From positions 1 through 64,000 of the forward strand of contig WRIY01000007.1 in assembly GCA_009782515.1 (NCBI GenBank): DNA of 64,000 nt, given 5' to 3'. The notes under the pieces were generated by a model. That model made no database searches, was not told where the DNA came from, and saw only the letters and a program-made list of their open reading frames with translations. A program made the position numbers and the translations under genes. Shown here in pieces: positions 27,166-36,157 of this stretch. The stretch is from Eubacteriaceae bacterium. Its GTDB lineage: Bacteria; Bacillota; Clostridia; Eubacteriales; Anaerofustaceae. Every line of letters begins with the position of its first letter. The stretch's first letter is position 1.

Positions 27166-27258
27166 GGAGGAATACCCAAGTTGGCCGAAGGGGCTCCCCT
27201 GCTAAGGGAGTAGTGCGTTAATAGCGCAGCGAGGGTTCAAATCCCTCTTCCTCCGCCA
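27166..27258 (+). tRNA. tRNA-Ser (anticodon GCU)
   Basis: The acceptor GGAGGAA pairs with TTCCTCC. The anticodon stem CTCCC/GGGAG holds loop CTGCTAA (anticodon GCT). It has a long class II variable arm, the T loop TTCAAAT and an encoded CCA end. Confidence 0.97.
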
Positions 27259-27275
27259 TTTATAATGCTTAACTT

Positions 27276-27364
27276 GGAGGGCTAGCGAAGTGGTCATAAC
27301 GCGGCGGTCTTGAAAACCGTTTGGGTGCAAGCCCACGGGGGTTCGAATCCCTCGCCCTCCGCCA
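27276..27364 (+). tRNA. tRNA-Ser (anticodon UGA)
   Basis: The acceptor GGAGGGC pairs with GCCCTCC. The anticodon loop is TTGAAAA (anticodon TGA), with a class II variable arm, TTCGAAT T loop and encoded CCA. Its 3' 44 nt are repeated 4.85 kb downstream, so this gene is the likely integration site of the island that follows. Confidence 0.97.
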
Positions 27365-27390
27365 GTAAGAATCTGTGCGAACTCGCCGGT
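27321..27390 (+). repeat. Left copy of 70-nt island-flanking repeat (attL-like)
   Basis: It covers the tRNA-Ser(UGA) 3' part from the anticodon stem to CCA plus 26 nt of the following terminator. It matches 32171-32240 at 67 of 70 positions (C/T, C/T and A/G differences). Confidence 0.88.
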
Positions 27391-27414
27391 GGCTCACTGG
27401 CAGTTCGCTTTTTT
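27377..27414 (+). terminator. Terminator of the tRNA-Ser operon
   Basis: GCGAACT/AGTTCGC and GCCGGTG/CACTGGC form a long near-perfect stem with a GCT loop, followed by six Ts. Confidence 0.93.
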
Positions 27415-27573
27415 AATTTCAGCATTCTGCGCCGTAGCCGCATCGAGTTTTGTCGAGGTGCCAAGCTGAGTACATGCACCTTTAAGGCTATGGCCTAATA
27501 TCATGCCTGCCTTGAAAAAGGGCATAGCAGCCAGTCCGCTCTTTCCATAACTGCACCGCTTGGATACATCACT

Positions 27574-28788
27574 TCAAGCAACATCAATTCTTCTTTCTTT
27601 CCATACAATACAGATGGCAGCGCCAAAGCCGATCATGAGCGCAGTTATACATACGAAAGGCTCAAATAGCGCCATACCGAACCTAAAATCATTTAATGGG
27701 GCGCGAAACAGGTTGTCGCTAAGTATAGCGCTAGCAATGAAAACAGGTATCAATCCCGCTATAAGGTTAATGTAGTTTGCACTGAACCTTGACAGTATGA
27801 AAACAAATGTAGACAATGCCGCTCCTATCAGATACATCATCAAGGCTAAAACACAAATGTACTGCCCGAATGTTATTCTGATCGTTGTGCCAAAAAGGCT
27901 GTTGAAAGATGAAACATAGTTATTCCAAAAAACTTGTGTTCCGTTCGTCGCAAAAATCATGCTGAACACCACAAGCAAGGCTGTGGTCAGAATTATTGAC
28001 GAGATCAATACCGCCGTTATTTGCTTGCCAATAACTCCACGCCCTTGTTTTGAGGTATACTGCAACAGATGAACCTTTCGCATACGGTCAGTGGCAAGCA
28101 AAGGTGAAAAGCAAAGAAGCGTCGCGAGAATCACAAGCATAACGAGGCCTTGTGCGTATTGGCGGGTGGTGCTTAACGTATGTTCGGGAAGAATGCCCCG
28201 GAATTCATCCGTGCTGATCTTTTCCTCAAATCGTGTGCGATACTCCGTGCTCCAGTTTTGGCTGTATTCCAACAAACGGCTTGGGTCAAGAACAAACTCA
28301 TACATGCTTACAAGATCATCCAGAGCCGCTATCTCGTACTGTAATAACGGCATGCACGCGCCTTCTTCCATGCTTTCACCGCTTTCAGCAAGCCCGTAAA
28401 ACTCTCGCAGGATTGCCAGTTGTCCGGCTATCGCTTCATCGCTCGTATCATAAGAGAGTTCCATGACGCTTTCACGCAGGCTTGCATAATCCCGTATCCC
28501 CATTTCCGCTAAATTCGAGCTTTCCGCGATAAACTGATCTGCGGCTGCAATAAGCCCAGGACGAGTTTCTGCAACGTATTCCTCTAATTCCTCCGGCTCC
28601 AGCGTCGGTCCATAACGTATCGTGAGTGCGGTGCTTAGAGCAACATTTTCTGCGTTGGGGTGCCCGTTCGGGTAATTATTGACATATGAACTTAAAAACA
28701 CGGCGTAAAACAGCCCGCAAAGAAGCGCAAGCATAACGACGCTTTTTAGGTTCCAGATTTTTCTCATTTCATGGAGTACGATTTTCAT
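27574..28788 (-). CDS. ABC-2 type transporter permease
   Basis: The start is ATG at 28788, preceded by AGAGGGA and overlapping the upstream permease stop (ATGA); this gives 404 residues. One N-terminal membrane helix (about 18-38) is followed by a large extracytoplasmic domain of about 180 residues, then five more hydrophobic segments up to residue 395. This is the layout of ABC-2 exporters with a big external loop. It is the last gene of the island operon. The substrate is unknown; peptide antibiotic efflux or immunity is a reasonable guess from the family only. Confidence 0.82.
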   Translation of the reverse strand: MKIVLHEMRKIWNLKSVVMLALLCGLFYAVFLSSYVNNYPNGHPNAENVALSTALTIRYGPTLEPEELEEYVAETRPGLIAAADQFIAESSNLAEMGIRDYASLRESVMELSYDTSDEAIAGQLAILREFYGLAESGESMEEGACMPLLQYEIAALDDLVSMYEFVLDPSRLLEYSQNWSTEYRTRFEEKISTDEFRGILPEHTLSTTRQYAQGLVMLVILATLLCFSPLLATDRMRKVHLLQYTSKQGRGVIGKQITAVLISSIILTTALLVVFSMIFATNGTQVFWNNYVSSFNSLFGTTIRITFGQYICVLALMMYLIGAALSTFVFILSRFSANYINLIAGLIPVFIASAILSDNLFRAPLNDFRFGMALFEPFVCITALMIGFGAAICIVWKERRIDVA

Positions 28789-29924
28789 ACAATGTCCCTC
28801 TTTGTGAATTTTATCGACGCGGCAACGGCAAGCACCGCTAGGGCCGCGAACGAAAGGCACACGCCCCATGTTTCAAAATTCCGCCACAATACATCAATGC
28901 CGCCGTCCGTGAACCAAAGGGGTTGTTTCAGCAACAGCCATATCGGTGTTAGCATAAAGCCAAACCGGGCATAGGAATCAGATGGCAATAACATTGGCAA
29001 CGCCAAAAACAGCGCGCCTGCAAAAAAGATAGCCAAAAATGCGATATAACTATTGCGGATCGATGTTCCTGTAATAAATCCCACGAATGAAAAGCAGAAA
29101 ACAAGGCCAAAAGATAATCCAACCGTAGCCAGCAAGTAGGACAAAACCGTGAAATTGTGCCATGTGGCAAACGGCCTGAATCCAATTGCAATGTCCCTTA
29201 TGGCGTTAAATCCACTTGAAACATTGCTATCCCAAACGCCGCTGTAATCATTGGCCGTGAAATACAGGGCAAACGTCAACGCCATCAGCAATATATATGC
29301 TAAAAATCCTATAATGGCAGCGGCAACATACTTCTTCAACACTATAAACCGTCCGACTTTTGAGGTGTATACAAGCTGCTCCGTTCGGTTTATGTTTTCG
29401 TAGCCAAGCGTGAAAAGCAATGAAAGCAAAGTTATAATAATCCCCTCAACGCAAAGGGTGGGCATAACAAAGCCAAATAGTTTCTTATGCTGTGAGTAGG
29501 TACTCCCGGCAAAATACAGGGAAAGGCTGTCACCATCCTCCGCTTTTTCGGCTACGATGTTTTGTAAGTCCGCGTATTTGGCACGCATATCTTCCGCAGC
29601 CTTTCCACTTAAATTGAGCGTGCTAATATATGTTTTCGCGATTTCCCCTACAAAATAATCGGCAAATACGTTTTTAAGTTCAGATGTTTCGTTGAAAAGC
29701 CGTTCCCGATATTCAGACTGCGGCAACCCCATTAGCGTTTTGCTAAAATCGTATCCCAACTCAATCCCGATAGTTTCTGAAACACCTGCCACATAATCAG
29801 CGTATCTGTCCTTTCCATTCGTGGTAATCAGCAGCGCATTGAACACGAGGCTAAGCGCGACAAAACCTAATATGGCATAAGACGCTATGATTTTTTTAAT
29901 CTCAGTGCGGACAAGCCTCATCAA
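28785..29924 (-). CDS. ABC-2 type transporter permease
   Basis: A 379-residue membrane protein with the same plan as its downstream neighbour: a first helix at about 15-35, a roughly 120-residue external domain, then five or six hydrophobic helices. The start overlaps the ATPase stop by ATGA, and its own stop overlaps the next permease start. The two permeases probably form a heterodimer with the ATPase encoded just upstream. Confidence 0.82.
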   Translation of the reverse strand: MMRLVRTEIKKIIASYAILGFVALSLVFNALLITTNGKDRYADYVAGVSETIGIELGYDFSKTLMGLPQSEYRERLFNETSELKNVFADYFVGEIAKTYISTLNLSGKAAEDMRAKYADLQNIVAEKAEDGDSLSLYFAGSTYSQHKKLFGFVMPTLCVEGIIITLLSLLFTLGYENINRTEQLVYTSKVGRFIVLKKYVAAAIIGFLAYILLMALTFALYFTANDYSGVWDSNVSSGFNAIRDIAIGFRPFATWHNFTVLSYLLATVGLSFGLVFCFSFVGFITGTSIRNSYIAFLAIFFAGALFLALPMLLPSDSYARFGFMLTPIWLLLKQPLWFTDGGIDVLWRNFETWGVCLSFAALAVLAVAASIKFTKRDIV

Positions 29925-30775
29925 TCCGCCTCATCACGGTAAACATACAAAAATACATCCTCCAGGTTTGCGGCAACATGCTGCACCGCGCCCGTGCAAT
30001 TTACATTACAGACAAAGCGCGTTATGGTGTGCCCGTCCTCTTGCCGCTCTGTCAACGGCAAATGCGGTTCTTTCACAGATGCGATATCAGTCGTTTCATA
30101 AACCTTGCCGGCCAGAGTTGCACAAATGCTTGCGGGGGAATCGTCGCACAGAAGTTTATGATCTTTTAACATAATAACGTGATTAGCAATCGTTTCTATA
30201 TCGGATACTATATGTGTCGAGAGAATGACGATCCTGTTTTTTGACAACGACGAAATAATGTTGCGAAACCTTACGCGCTCTTTTGGGTCAAGCCCTGCTG
30301 TTGGCTCGTCAAGTATCAGAATTTTCGGGTCGTTCAGCATAGCTTGTGCGATTCCGACACGTTGGATCATGCCGCCTGAAAACTTACGCATTTTTATATT
30401 TCTCACATCAGCCAAGGAAACAAGCTCCAGCAGTTCATCTGCTTTGCGATGGGCGGTTTTGCTGTCTATGCCTTTCAAAGCCGATAAATACATCAGGAAA
30501 TCATGGGGAGAATGGTTTTTATAATATCCAAACTCCTGCGGCAAGTAGCCGATAACATCCCTGTACCCCTCGTCCAGTTTTACAATTTCGTCTCCGTTCC
30601 AAAGGATTTCGCCGGACGTGGGAAAGATCAGTGTCGTAAGCATTTTAATCAGCGTTGTTTTCCCCGCACCGTTCGGGGCAAGCAGGGCGTAAACGCCATT
30701 GCCAAATTCAATCGTAATATCAGAAAGTGCGGTGAATTTTCCGTATTTCTTCGTAACATGGTTAACCGATAGCAT
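29921..30775 (-). CDS. ABC transporter ATP-binding protein
   Basis: Start chosen at 30775, where GGAGG lies 9 nt ahead; the longer open frame upstream lacks this. 284 residues. Walker A A-P-N-G-A-G-K-T near 33-40 (Ala in the usual Gly position), Q-loop YLPQEFGYYKN, signature FSGGMIQRVGIAQAM, Walker B ILILDEPTAGLDP and H-loop STHIV. The C-terminal part resembles the regulatory tail of drug or lantibiotic exporters. Its start lies inside the end of the membrane-protein gene. Confidence 0.93.
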   Translation of the reverse strand: MLSVNHVTKKYGKFTALSDITIEFGNGVYALLAPNGAGKTTLIKMLTTLIFPTSGEILWNGDEIVKLDEGYRDVIGYLPQEFGYYKNHSPHDFLMYLSALKGIDSKTAHRKADELLELVSLADVRNIKMRKFSGGMIQRVGIAQAMLNDPKILILDEPTAGLDPKERVRFRNIISSLSKNRIVILSTHIVSDIETIANHVIMLKDHKLLCDDSPASICATLAGKVYETTDIASVKEPHLPLTERQEDGHTITRFVCNVNCTGAVQHVAANLEDVFLYVYRDEAD

Positions 30776-31496
30776 AATAAGCAGCCTCCGTTTTTTTTGT
30801 TTCCAAGAGTTTCTTGATTTCAAGCAGGAATAATGCGCAGGACAATACTGCAATGCTAATCGTAATGGCAACAGGCAAGCCAGATAACAACTGTTCCCAT
30901 TTATCGCGGAAAATCGCTAAAGGAATAAAAGCAATCGAAAACCATAATATGGCGACTATAACAGTAGTTAGTTTTCCCACGAAACGGCGCATGAGATATA
31001 AGCTGATGAACGCGCAAATGAACAACGCGCAAAGCGACAGCGGAAACAAGCGCAATAGCTCCTGTGTGTTATTAGCTTGATACGCCGTAATTCCAACGCA
31101 AAAGACGATTCCAAGCAACGAATAGCACATGGTTCGGAATGCCGTGATGTGGTGTATCGTAAACTTGCACGTCAGTTTTAGCTCGTATAGGCTGTTCGTG
31201 CGTTCTAAAGCCTCAGTGAAAAGCAGAATCGCCACGAATAACAGCGGGGAACAACTGAACAAAACGGTGTACCTATACGCCACTGGCAAGAATGGTATAA
31301 CCAGTGATACGCTTGCAAGCGCTGCCACAGATAATATTAAGGCTTGTGCTGTATCCCAAAAGATTAAACGAAAGCCAATTAGCCTGCGAATTTCATAAAG
31401 CGCAGACCACATGGAGCGTGGCTTCCGTAGCCCTTTGGCTATGATGCTTTCTATTGCCTTATCTTTTTCGCTTTGTGTTGGTTCAATCATAGTCAT
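30762..31496 (-). CDS. Six-helix membrane protein, possible sigma-factor partner
   Basis: 244 residues. A cytoplasmic N-terminus of about 45 residues (QSEKDKAIESIIAKGLRKPR) leads to about six hydrophobic helices. It overlaps the sigma-factor gene upstream by 14 nt and the ATPase gene downstream. Its position directly after an ECF sigma factor suggests an anti-sigma or sensor role, but no zinc-binding anti-sigma motif is visible. I do not recognise the family. A second ATG two codons in is an alternative start. Confidence 0.75.
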   Translation of the reverse strand: MTMIEPTQSEKDKAIESIIAKGLRKPRSMWSALYEIRRLIGFRLIFWDTAQALILSVAALASVSLVIPFLPVAYRYTVLFSCSPLLFVAILLFTEALERTNSLYELKLTCKFTIHHITAFRTMCYSLLGIVFCVGITAYQANNTQELLRLFPLSLCALFICAFISLYLMRRFVGKLTTVIVAILWFSIAFIPLAIFRDKWEQLLSGLPVAITISIAVLSCALFLLEIKKLLETKKTEAAYYAIG

Positions 31497-32031
31497 TCCT
31501 AAATTCCTTTCTTAATGTATTCAGCAGCCTATAATACTTTGATTTTACTGATGATTCTGGTATGGACAGCAATTCCGCTATTTGTATAAATGTGTATTCA
31601 CCATAGAATTTCAGTCGAAATACTTGTTGCTGCTCTGCCGGAAGTGTGTTCACATAACGCATCACCCGGTCTAACATATCCTCTTGCTCTATGCGGCGAA
31701 TAAAGTCAGTTTCATCCGGCAATTCCAAATCGTCCGTGTCGAGTATATGGCTTATCCGAACCGCCCGGCTTCGGAAATAGTCAACGGTTTTGTTCGTGGC
31801 AATTTTATATAGCCATGTGCGAAAGCCCGCTTGCTTCCCGTCAAAATGTACAATCGTCCCAAGCATGGAAACAAAAACCTCTTGCGTCAAGTCCATAGCT
31901 GTGTCCTTATTGGCTGTTTGCCGATAAATATAGCGGAAAATCTCGTCATAGTACCGGCGGATAAGCGTGTCGGCGGCGTCATGGTCGCCTTTCTTTTGAA
32001 TTTTGCTTATCAGCCGCAATTCGTCATTCAA
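31483..32031 (-). CDS. ECF-type RNA polymerase sigma factor
   Basis: TTG at 32031 is preferred: AAAGGGGG stands about 7 nt before it and an ECF-like promoter would fit; an ATG eight codons upstream lacks a site. 182 residues. Sigma region 2 (DEIFRYIYRQTANKDTAMDL, FRTWLYKIATNKTVD) and sigma4.2 (LPAEQQQVFRLKFYGEYT, IPESSVKSKYYR) are present; no region 3, as expected for ECF sigma factors. It heads the ABC transporter operon and probably switches it on. Confidence 0.92.
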   Translation of the reverse strand: MNDELRLISKIQKKGDHDAADTLIRRYYDEIFRYIYRQTANKDTAMDLTQEVFVSMLGTIVHFDGKQAGFRTWLYKIATNKTVDYFRSRAVRISHILDTDDLELPDETDFIRRIEQEDMLDRVMRYVNTLPAEQQQVFRLKFYGEYTFIQIAELLSIPESSVKSKYYRLLNTLRKEFRNDYD

Positions 32032-32064
32032 CCGTGCGCCCCCTTTCTTGTCCATTCATCTGTA

Positions 32065-32093
32065 TATTCGTTTCAGACAGGCAAATAGTTTCA
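32065..32093 (-). promoter_or_regulatory. ECF-type promoter ahead of the sigma gene
   Basis: Minus strand TGAAAC (32093-32088), 17 nt, then CGAATA (32070-32065). TGAAAC is the typical ECF -35 element and CG begins the usual -10. This suggests autoregulation. It places transcription start about 27 nt before the TTG start. Confidence 0.45.
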
Positions 32094-32170
32094 ACTCGCA
32101 AAATAATATTTTATAAAGCCATGATTTTTTATATGCGTTTTACACCCTTTGTCCTGCCATCTATTGGCTT

Positions 32171-32240
32171 TTGGGTGCAAGCCCATGGGGGTTCGAATCC
32201 CTCGCTCTCCGCCAGTGAGAATCTGTGCGAACTCGCCGGT
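32171..32240 (+). repeat. Right copy of 70-nt island-flanking repeat (attR-like, tRNA-Ser fragment)
   Basis: A tRNA-Ser 3' fragment (T arm, acceptor strand, CCA) plus 26 nt of flanking sequence. It is 67/70 identical to 27321-27390. The 5' half of the tRNA is absent here, so it is not a functional tRNA. Confidence 0.88.
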
Positions 32241-32302
32241 GCTTCACTAACCGCTGTTAGTGCATAGGTTTAACGCATCTTCTGTTTAACTGGGCATGCT
32301 AA

Positions 32303-32325
32303 AGCCCCGCTTGGGAAGCGGGGCT
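32303..32325 (-). terminator. Perfect 10-bp hairpin downstream of the NlpC-like gene
   Basis: AGCCCCGCTT/AAGCGGGGCT with a 3-nt loop, about 120 nt past the stop of the minus-strand gene. Only three Ts follow, so termination is probable but not certain. Confidence 0.55.
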
Positions 32326-32447
32326 GATAAAATTCAAAATGTCATGCAAATGGCCAAGGGCATCTCGCGCTTGATAATGCAGCTGCTCGGAAATGCGATG
32401 CATTAAGCTAAATACAGATGCAATAATCGCGCTATCGCTGGCAGCAT

Positions 32448-33044
32448 TTAGTAGTAGTTCGTCTCAGACAGCTCGCCTAGCGTTCCCTGAAAGCAAAGCT
32501 GAAGCTCTGATTGGCGCCTGAAATCATCAGGCAAATACAGGCAAGGCTGCTTTCTGAGTTTAAGCGCTCCTGAGAGCATAAGCAGTTCTGAAACAAACTG
32601 GGAGCAAAAATATGTATTGCGGTTTCGATATGGTATTCGTATTAAGCAAAGCGCTACGCCAAAGAAGCTGTATCGGTAATTATTTGCTTCCATGGAAAAA
32701 TTAGCTAGGTTTTCTTTGACGGCCTGATAAATTTCCTCACTTGTTTCAAGCCTGTAAAGCGCGCATTTTCTTTTTCGCTTCTTGGCCCTTCTAGAATTTA
32801 GCGGTCGCTCAGTATGAAACCCGCCTTTTGTGACAAAGCTGAAAAATATTCCACGCTGATCTTCAGTGCCGATAGAAGCGTGCGTATATCTTCCAAATGT
32901 CATTATCCGCATTACAATAGCAAGAAAATCAGTATATGCTGTCAATAATATGTAGATGGTTTTTGGCCTGTGTTCGCGCATCATTACTCCATGTTCCATG
33001 CTGCTATCCATTCCTAAGAGTATTTGCTCATCTTTGTATAGCAT
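32448..33044 (-). CDS. Permuted NlpC/P60-like (papain-fold) protein
   Basis: 198 residues. The conserved order is reversed relative to ordinary NlpC/P60 enzymes: a histidine at about 55 (THASIGT) comes first and the cysteine at about 147 (YFCSQFVSEL) later, as in the permuted YaeF/YycO/LRAT-like group. A hydrophobic stretch at about 30-48 precedes the His. Such proteins hydrolyse amides or thioesters of peptides or lipids; the substrate here is unknown. No ribosome site is obvious at ATG 33044; an ATG near residue 22 with GGAG is an alternative. Confidence 0.72.
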   Translation of the reverse strand: MLYKDEQILLGMDSSMEHGVMMREHRPKTIYILLTAYTDFLAIVMRIMTFGRYTHASIGTEDQRGIFFSFVTKGGFHTERPLNSRRAKKRKRKCALYRLETSEEIYQAVKENLANFSMEANNYRYSFFGVALCLIRIPYRNRNTYFCSQFVSELLMLSGALKLRKQPCLYLPDDFRRQSELQLCFQGTLGELSETNYY

Positions 33045-33458
33045 TTATATAGAAAGAAGGCAATGGCATTTTTTTGCCTATGAAATTATTAGATAATTAA
33101 TCGCCAAAAACAGTCATAGCTGTTTGGACTTATAGCGAATTTCTACAATCCATTTATGCATTATTGAGGAAGGCGCACGATGTGCCTATATGTAGCTGCA
33201 TAATGCCTAGCCTGCCAATACAGGCTGCCCTGCCCATGTATCTATGCAAAAGGCATTAATAGTATTATATGCCTTATTGCCTATGTATATATTGATTGAG
33301 TTTTATAAAGGAGCACACTACAGACTGGTGCGATCGTGGCAATGTAGGCAAGTGGAGGGCGGAACTATCCGAGAGGATCAACGCCGGTATGGAGAGGATA
33401 GGAACCCCCCCGACAGAGTACTGACGACAACAGAGTTCCAAAATTAACTGTTCTTGAA
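33045..33458. other. Intergenic DNA leading into IS630 remnant
   Basis: The first 250 nt hold no feature I recognise. From about 33330 short open stretches in mixed frames may be the eroded N-terminus of the IS630 transposase. Terminal inverted repeats could not be identified. Confidence 0.4.
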
Positions 33459-34462
33459 GTGGCTAAAGCGCTTAGGGTTTCGAAAAATGTTGTGCAGGAT
33501 GTTAGGCGAAAGTGCAGCGAACAAGGCCTAAAGTGTGCTATTGAACGCAAAAAGCGCGATCCCGACAAGCCGCCAAACAAGCCGAAAATAACAGGCGATG
33601 TCGAAGCCAAAGTTATAGCCCTCAGCTGCAGCGAGCCGCCTGAAGGCTATAAGAAATGGACAATACGCCTTCTGGCCAGCAAGTCTGTAGAGCTTGGCTT
33701 TGTAGAATCGATGAGCCGCACAACAGCAAACAATATATTAAAAAAAATGAATTAAAGCCACACTTGAACAAATATTGGAACATTCCTCCACACCAAAATG
33801 CAGCTTTCGTTGCTTGTATGCTATAGTCCCGTTTATCGGGGGAAGACATTCTGGATTTATACGAACAGCCCTATGATGAAAGCGCCCCTGTAGTATGCAT
33901 GGACGAAAAGCCATTCCAGCTCTTGGGGGAGGCTAGGGAGCCACTGCCGATGGAGCCAGGCAAGCCTAAGAGATCAGACAGCGAGTATACAAGAAACGGA
34001 ACTTGCAGCATATTTGTTTTCACTGAGCCGCTAAGCGGCTTCAGGCATGTGCACGCGAGGGAGCGCAGGACAAAAGTGGACTGGGCAATAGAAATAGCGC
34101 ACCTGCTAACTTCCCTGTACCCGGACGCGCCAAAAATAAGGCTTGTGATGGACAATTTGAACACCCACTGCATTTCCTCCCTGTATGAGGAATTTGGCGC
34201 TGAAATAGCAAGGGCATATGCAAAAAGGCTTGAAATACACTATACGCCCAAGCATGGAAGCTGGCTTAACATAGCAGAGATCGAGCTAAGCGCGCTAAGC
34301 AAGCAGTGCCTGAAAGAGCGATCTGTTTGCATGGAGGCGCTAAACGAGCAGCTTGCCGCTTGGGAGGCTAGCAAAAACGCAAACCAGAAGGGCGTTGACT
34401 GGCATTTCTCAACAGGCGATGCCAGAGAGAAGCTTAAGAGGCTGTACCCAATTGTGCCCTGA
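33459..34462 (+). pseudogene. Broken IS630-family transposase
   Basis: The first part (to 33755) has a helix-turn-helix (VAKALRVSKNVVQDV) and CSEPPEGYKKWTIRLLA. After an eight-A run (33740-33747) the frame must slip -1 to continue NELKPH...; this could be programmed slippage. In that frame a TAG at 33824-33826 ends the protein, within seven extra codons containing a CCCG/CGGG hairpin. The remainder gives the DDE core: first Asp in VVCMDEKPFQLL, second in MDNLNTH, Glu in SWLNIAEIELS. The N-terminus looks truncated. The element is therefore almost certainly inactive. Confidence 0.85.
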
Positions 34463-34953
34463 TTTATACAGCATTTAAGATTGTCGGAGTAGTAGGTTGC
34501 CAGTAGTCTATTATCTTGCGCAAAAAGCTTAATGAAACAAGCAGCATGATTGCGGTTCTTTGTTTTCTTTACTACTGGCAGTGCATCCCAGCCCATTTGC
34601 ATTTTCCATTCTCACATCGAAAGTTGAAAATAAAACTACATAATTAAGCATAAACCACTCTTATCCAGTGGTACAGGGTCCACTGGCAGCTGAGCCCTAG
34701 CAATATCTATCGTTCTGTCTATCTACTTTTAGCGACATGAGGGAAGGCTGTGATCTGGAGTACATGCTTGGCGAGCCAGCTGCTAATGGATCAGTTAACT
34801 CTTTCAGCGCCGAAGGGCTCAGGAGCGGACTGGCCAAGCGGATCCGGGCGAAGCTTTCACATTCTTAGCCCTTTCAGCGTTGTAACTGGTCTTGTAGAAA
34901 TGATTTTGGCTGCTTACAAATGATTGGATGGCAAAGGCTGTCAAGCAATATGA
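34463..34953. other. Intergenic stretch between two transposon relics
   Basis: About 490 nt without a recognisable gene or RNA. It may include the right end of the IS630 copy. Confidence 0.4.
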
Positions 34954-35019
34954 AGGACTACCAAAATATATTATAATATCGGCAACAAAACCGTAGAACA
35001 CACGGGGTTAGCTCGTTAA
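34954..35019 (+). pseudogene. C-terminal tail of a TnpB (IS200/IS605-type) gene
   Basis: The last 21 codons before TAA read ...YYNIGNKTVEHTGLAR, like the variable C-terminal tail of TnpB proteins; a stop precedes them and nothing of the RuvC domain remains. The following 70 nt contain a hairpin like the right end/guide-RNA region of such elements. The call rests on a short match and is tentative. Confidence 0.45.
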
Positions 35020-35051
35020 TACTGGTTTAGGCGGCCAATCTTAAACGAGAA

Positions 35052-35087
35052 GTACCCGCCACCAAGCTTAGCATAGGCGGAGGGTAC
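35052..35087 (+). repeat. Hairpin resembling an IS200/IS605 right end
   Basis: GTACCC...GGGTAC with inner GCC/GGC pairs, preceded by AAACGAGAA. It is the type of subterminal hairpin recognised by TnpA and shared by TnpB-associated RNA. It lies 33 nt after the TnpB-like tail. Confidence 0.4.
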
Positions 35088-35139
35088 ACAAAGCGTTTAG
35101 CGGTTACCCTAGGCGCGGAAGCTGTATAAGAGGTTGTGA

Positions 35140-35715
35140 ATGATAAAAGTTGTATTGCTTGTACTTACTGAGCAGTGGGCAGATTGGGAAGCGGCTTACG
35201 CTGTTGCAGGAATAAATGAAGAACCTGGTTTCACTGTGAAAACCATTTCGACAGATTTATTGCCAAAAATCTCAATTGGTGGGTTGCGCACAGAAATTGA
35301 CTATAGCATTGAGGATTTTTATGACTTCAGCAATGTTGCACTTATTATCCTCCCCGGCGGCTATACGTGGGCAGAACGCCAATATTCAGAAATAGCTGGC
35401 TTTGTGCGCGAAGCATCAGCACAAGGAATCCCAATTGCAGCTATCTGCGGCGCGACAATTTTTCTGGGTAAGCACGGGTTGCTGGACAATATCCGCCACA
35501 CTGGGGATGAGCTGGAATGTTTTGAAATTGAAAATGGCTACAATGGCCGCAATAACTATGTTGCAGCACAGGTTGCAGTTGACAAAGGCTTCATAACAGC
35601 AAATGAAACTGCTGCTGTCGATTTTGCATATGCCATTTTTGGATTGCTAAAAATAGACACCGATGAAGAGATTGAACTCTGGTATAACAAATTTAAAAAC
35701 GGCATTGCCCACTAG
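35140..35715 (+). CDS. DJ-1/PfpI family protein
   Basis: 191 residues. A Rossmann-like N-terminus (IKVVLLVLTEQWADWEAAY) is followed by LIILPGGYTW, then the nucleophile elbow AAICGAT with the reactive cysteine near 106. LAN-type ANETAAVDFA segments near the C-terminus are typical of glutamine-amidotransferase-like DJ-1 proteins. Members act as glyoxalases, chaperones or proteases; which one cannot be told. AGAGG stands 8 nt before ATG. It is a single gene among mobile-element relics. Confidence 0.88.
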   Translation: MIKVVLLVLTEQWADWEAAYAVAGINEEPGFTVKTISTDLLPKISIGGLRTEIDYSIEDFYDFSNVALIILPGGYTWAERQYSEIAGFVREASAQGIPIAAICGATIFLGKHGLLDNIRHTGDELECFEIENGYNGRNNYVAAQVAVDKGFITANETAAVDFAYAIFGLLKIDTDEEIELWYNKFKNGIAH

Positions 35716-36157
35716 GGACAAATGCAAGCAGCAGCCATATGGGTTGTCATAACAGGCTATTGCTGTTCTCCTGCCCTTGTAGAACCAATTCAGGCCATAT
35801 TTCAGGAAGCTCGCAGTGCCAGGAATTTGAGTAAAGCAGTGATCTTGCTGGGCATGAAAGCACAGCAATTGCTTTAGATGCTTATGCTAATGTGCTGCAA
35901 GCAGACAAGCGAGTTGCTGTAAACTCTCTTGGAAGTCATGCAGCCTTGGAACAGAGGCTCATTGTTTTGCACCTTAAACAAAGCTATTTCATGTGATGCA
36001 ATGGAAATACTAGGGGTTGATTTTTGCATCCATGTTTATAGCCAAAGGAGCTAAAACGAGCCGGTTAGACTTCTCACAAGTGTGCCATTTTTTGCGCTAT
36101 TTTGATTAAATATTGGCGCATTACATTAAATTCCATAGTAAATTCATTGATTGGCAA
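35716..36157. other. Intergenic stretch with no recognised feature
   Basis: About 440 nt without a long frame, tRNA or strong hairpin that I can recognise. Confidence 0.45.

Larger units (their letters stand above)
27365..32240. mobile_element. tRNA-Ser-integrated genomic island
   Basis: The 4.85-kb segment is bounded by direct repeats of the tRNA-Ser(UGA) 3' end, the classic footprint of tyrosine-integrase insertion. It holds five genes on the minus strand: an ECF sigma factor, a membrane protein, an ABC ATPase and two ABC permeases. No integrase, relaxase or phage gene lies inside, so it is either a relic or was moved in trans. By eye, codon choice (more CGN and CCG) differs from the surrounding genes. 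Confidence 0.7.

Noticed and set aside
32171-32240. A second tRNA-Ser gene
   Set aside because: Only the T arm and acceptor 3' strand are present; the 5' half is missing, so it is an integration footprint.
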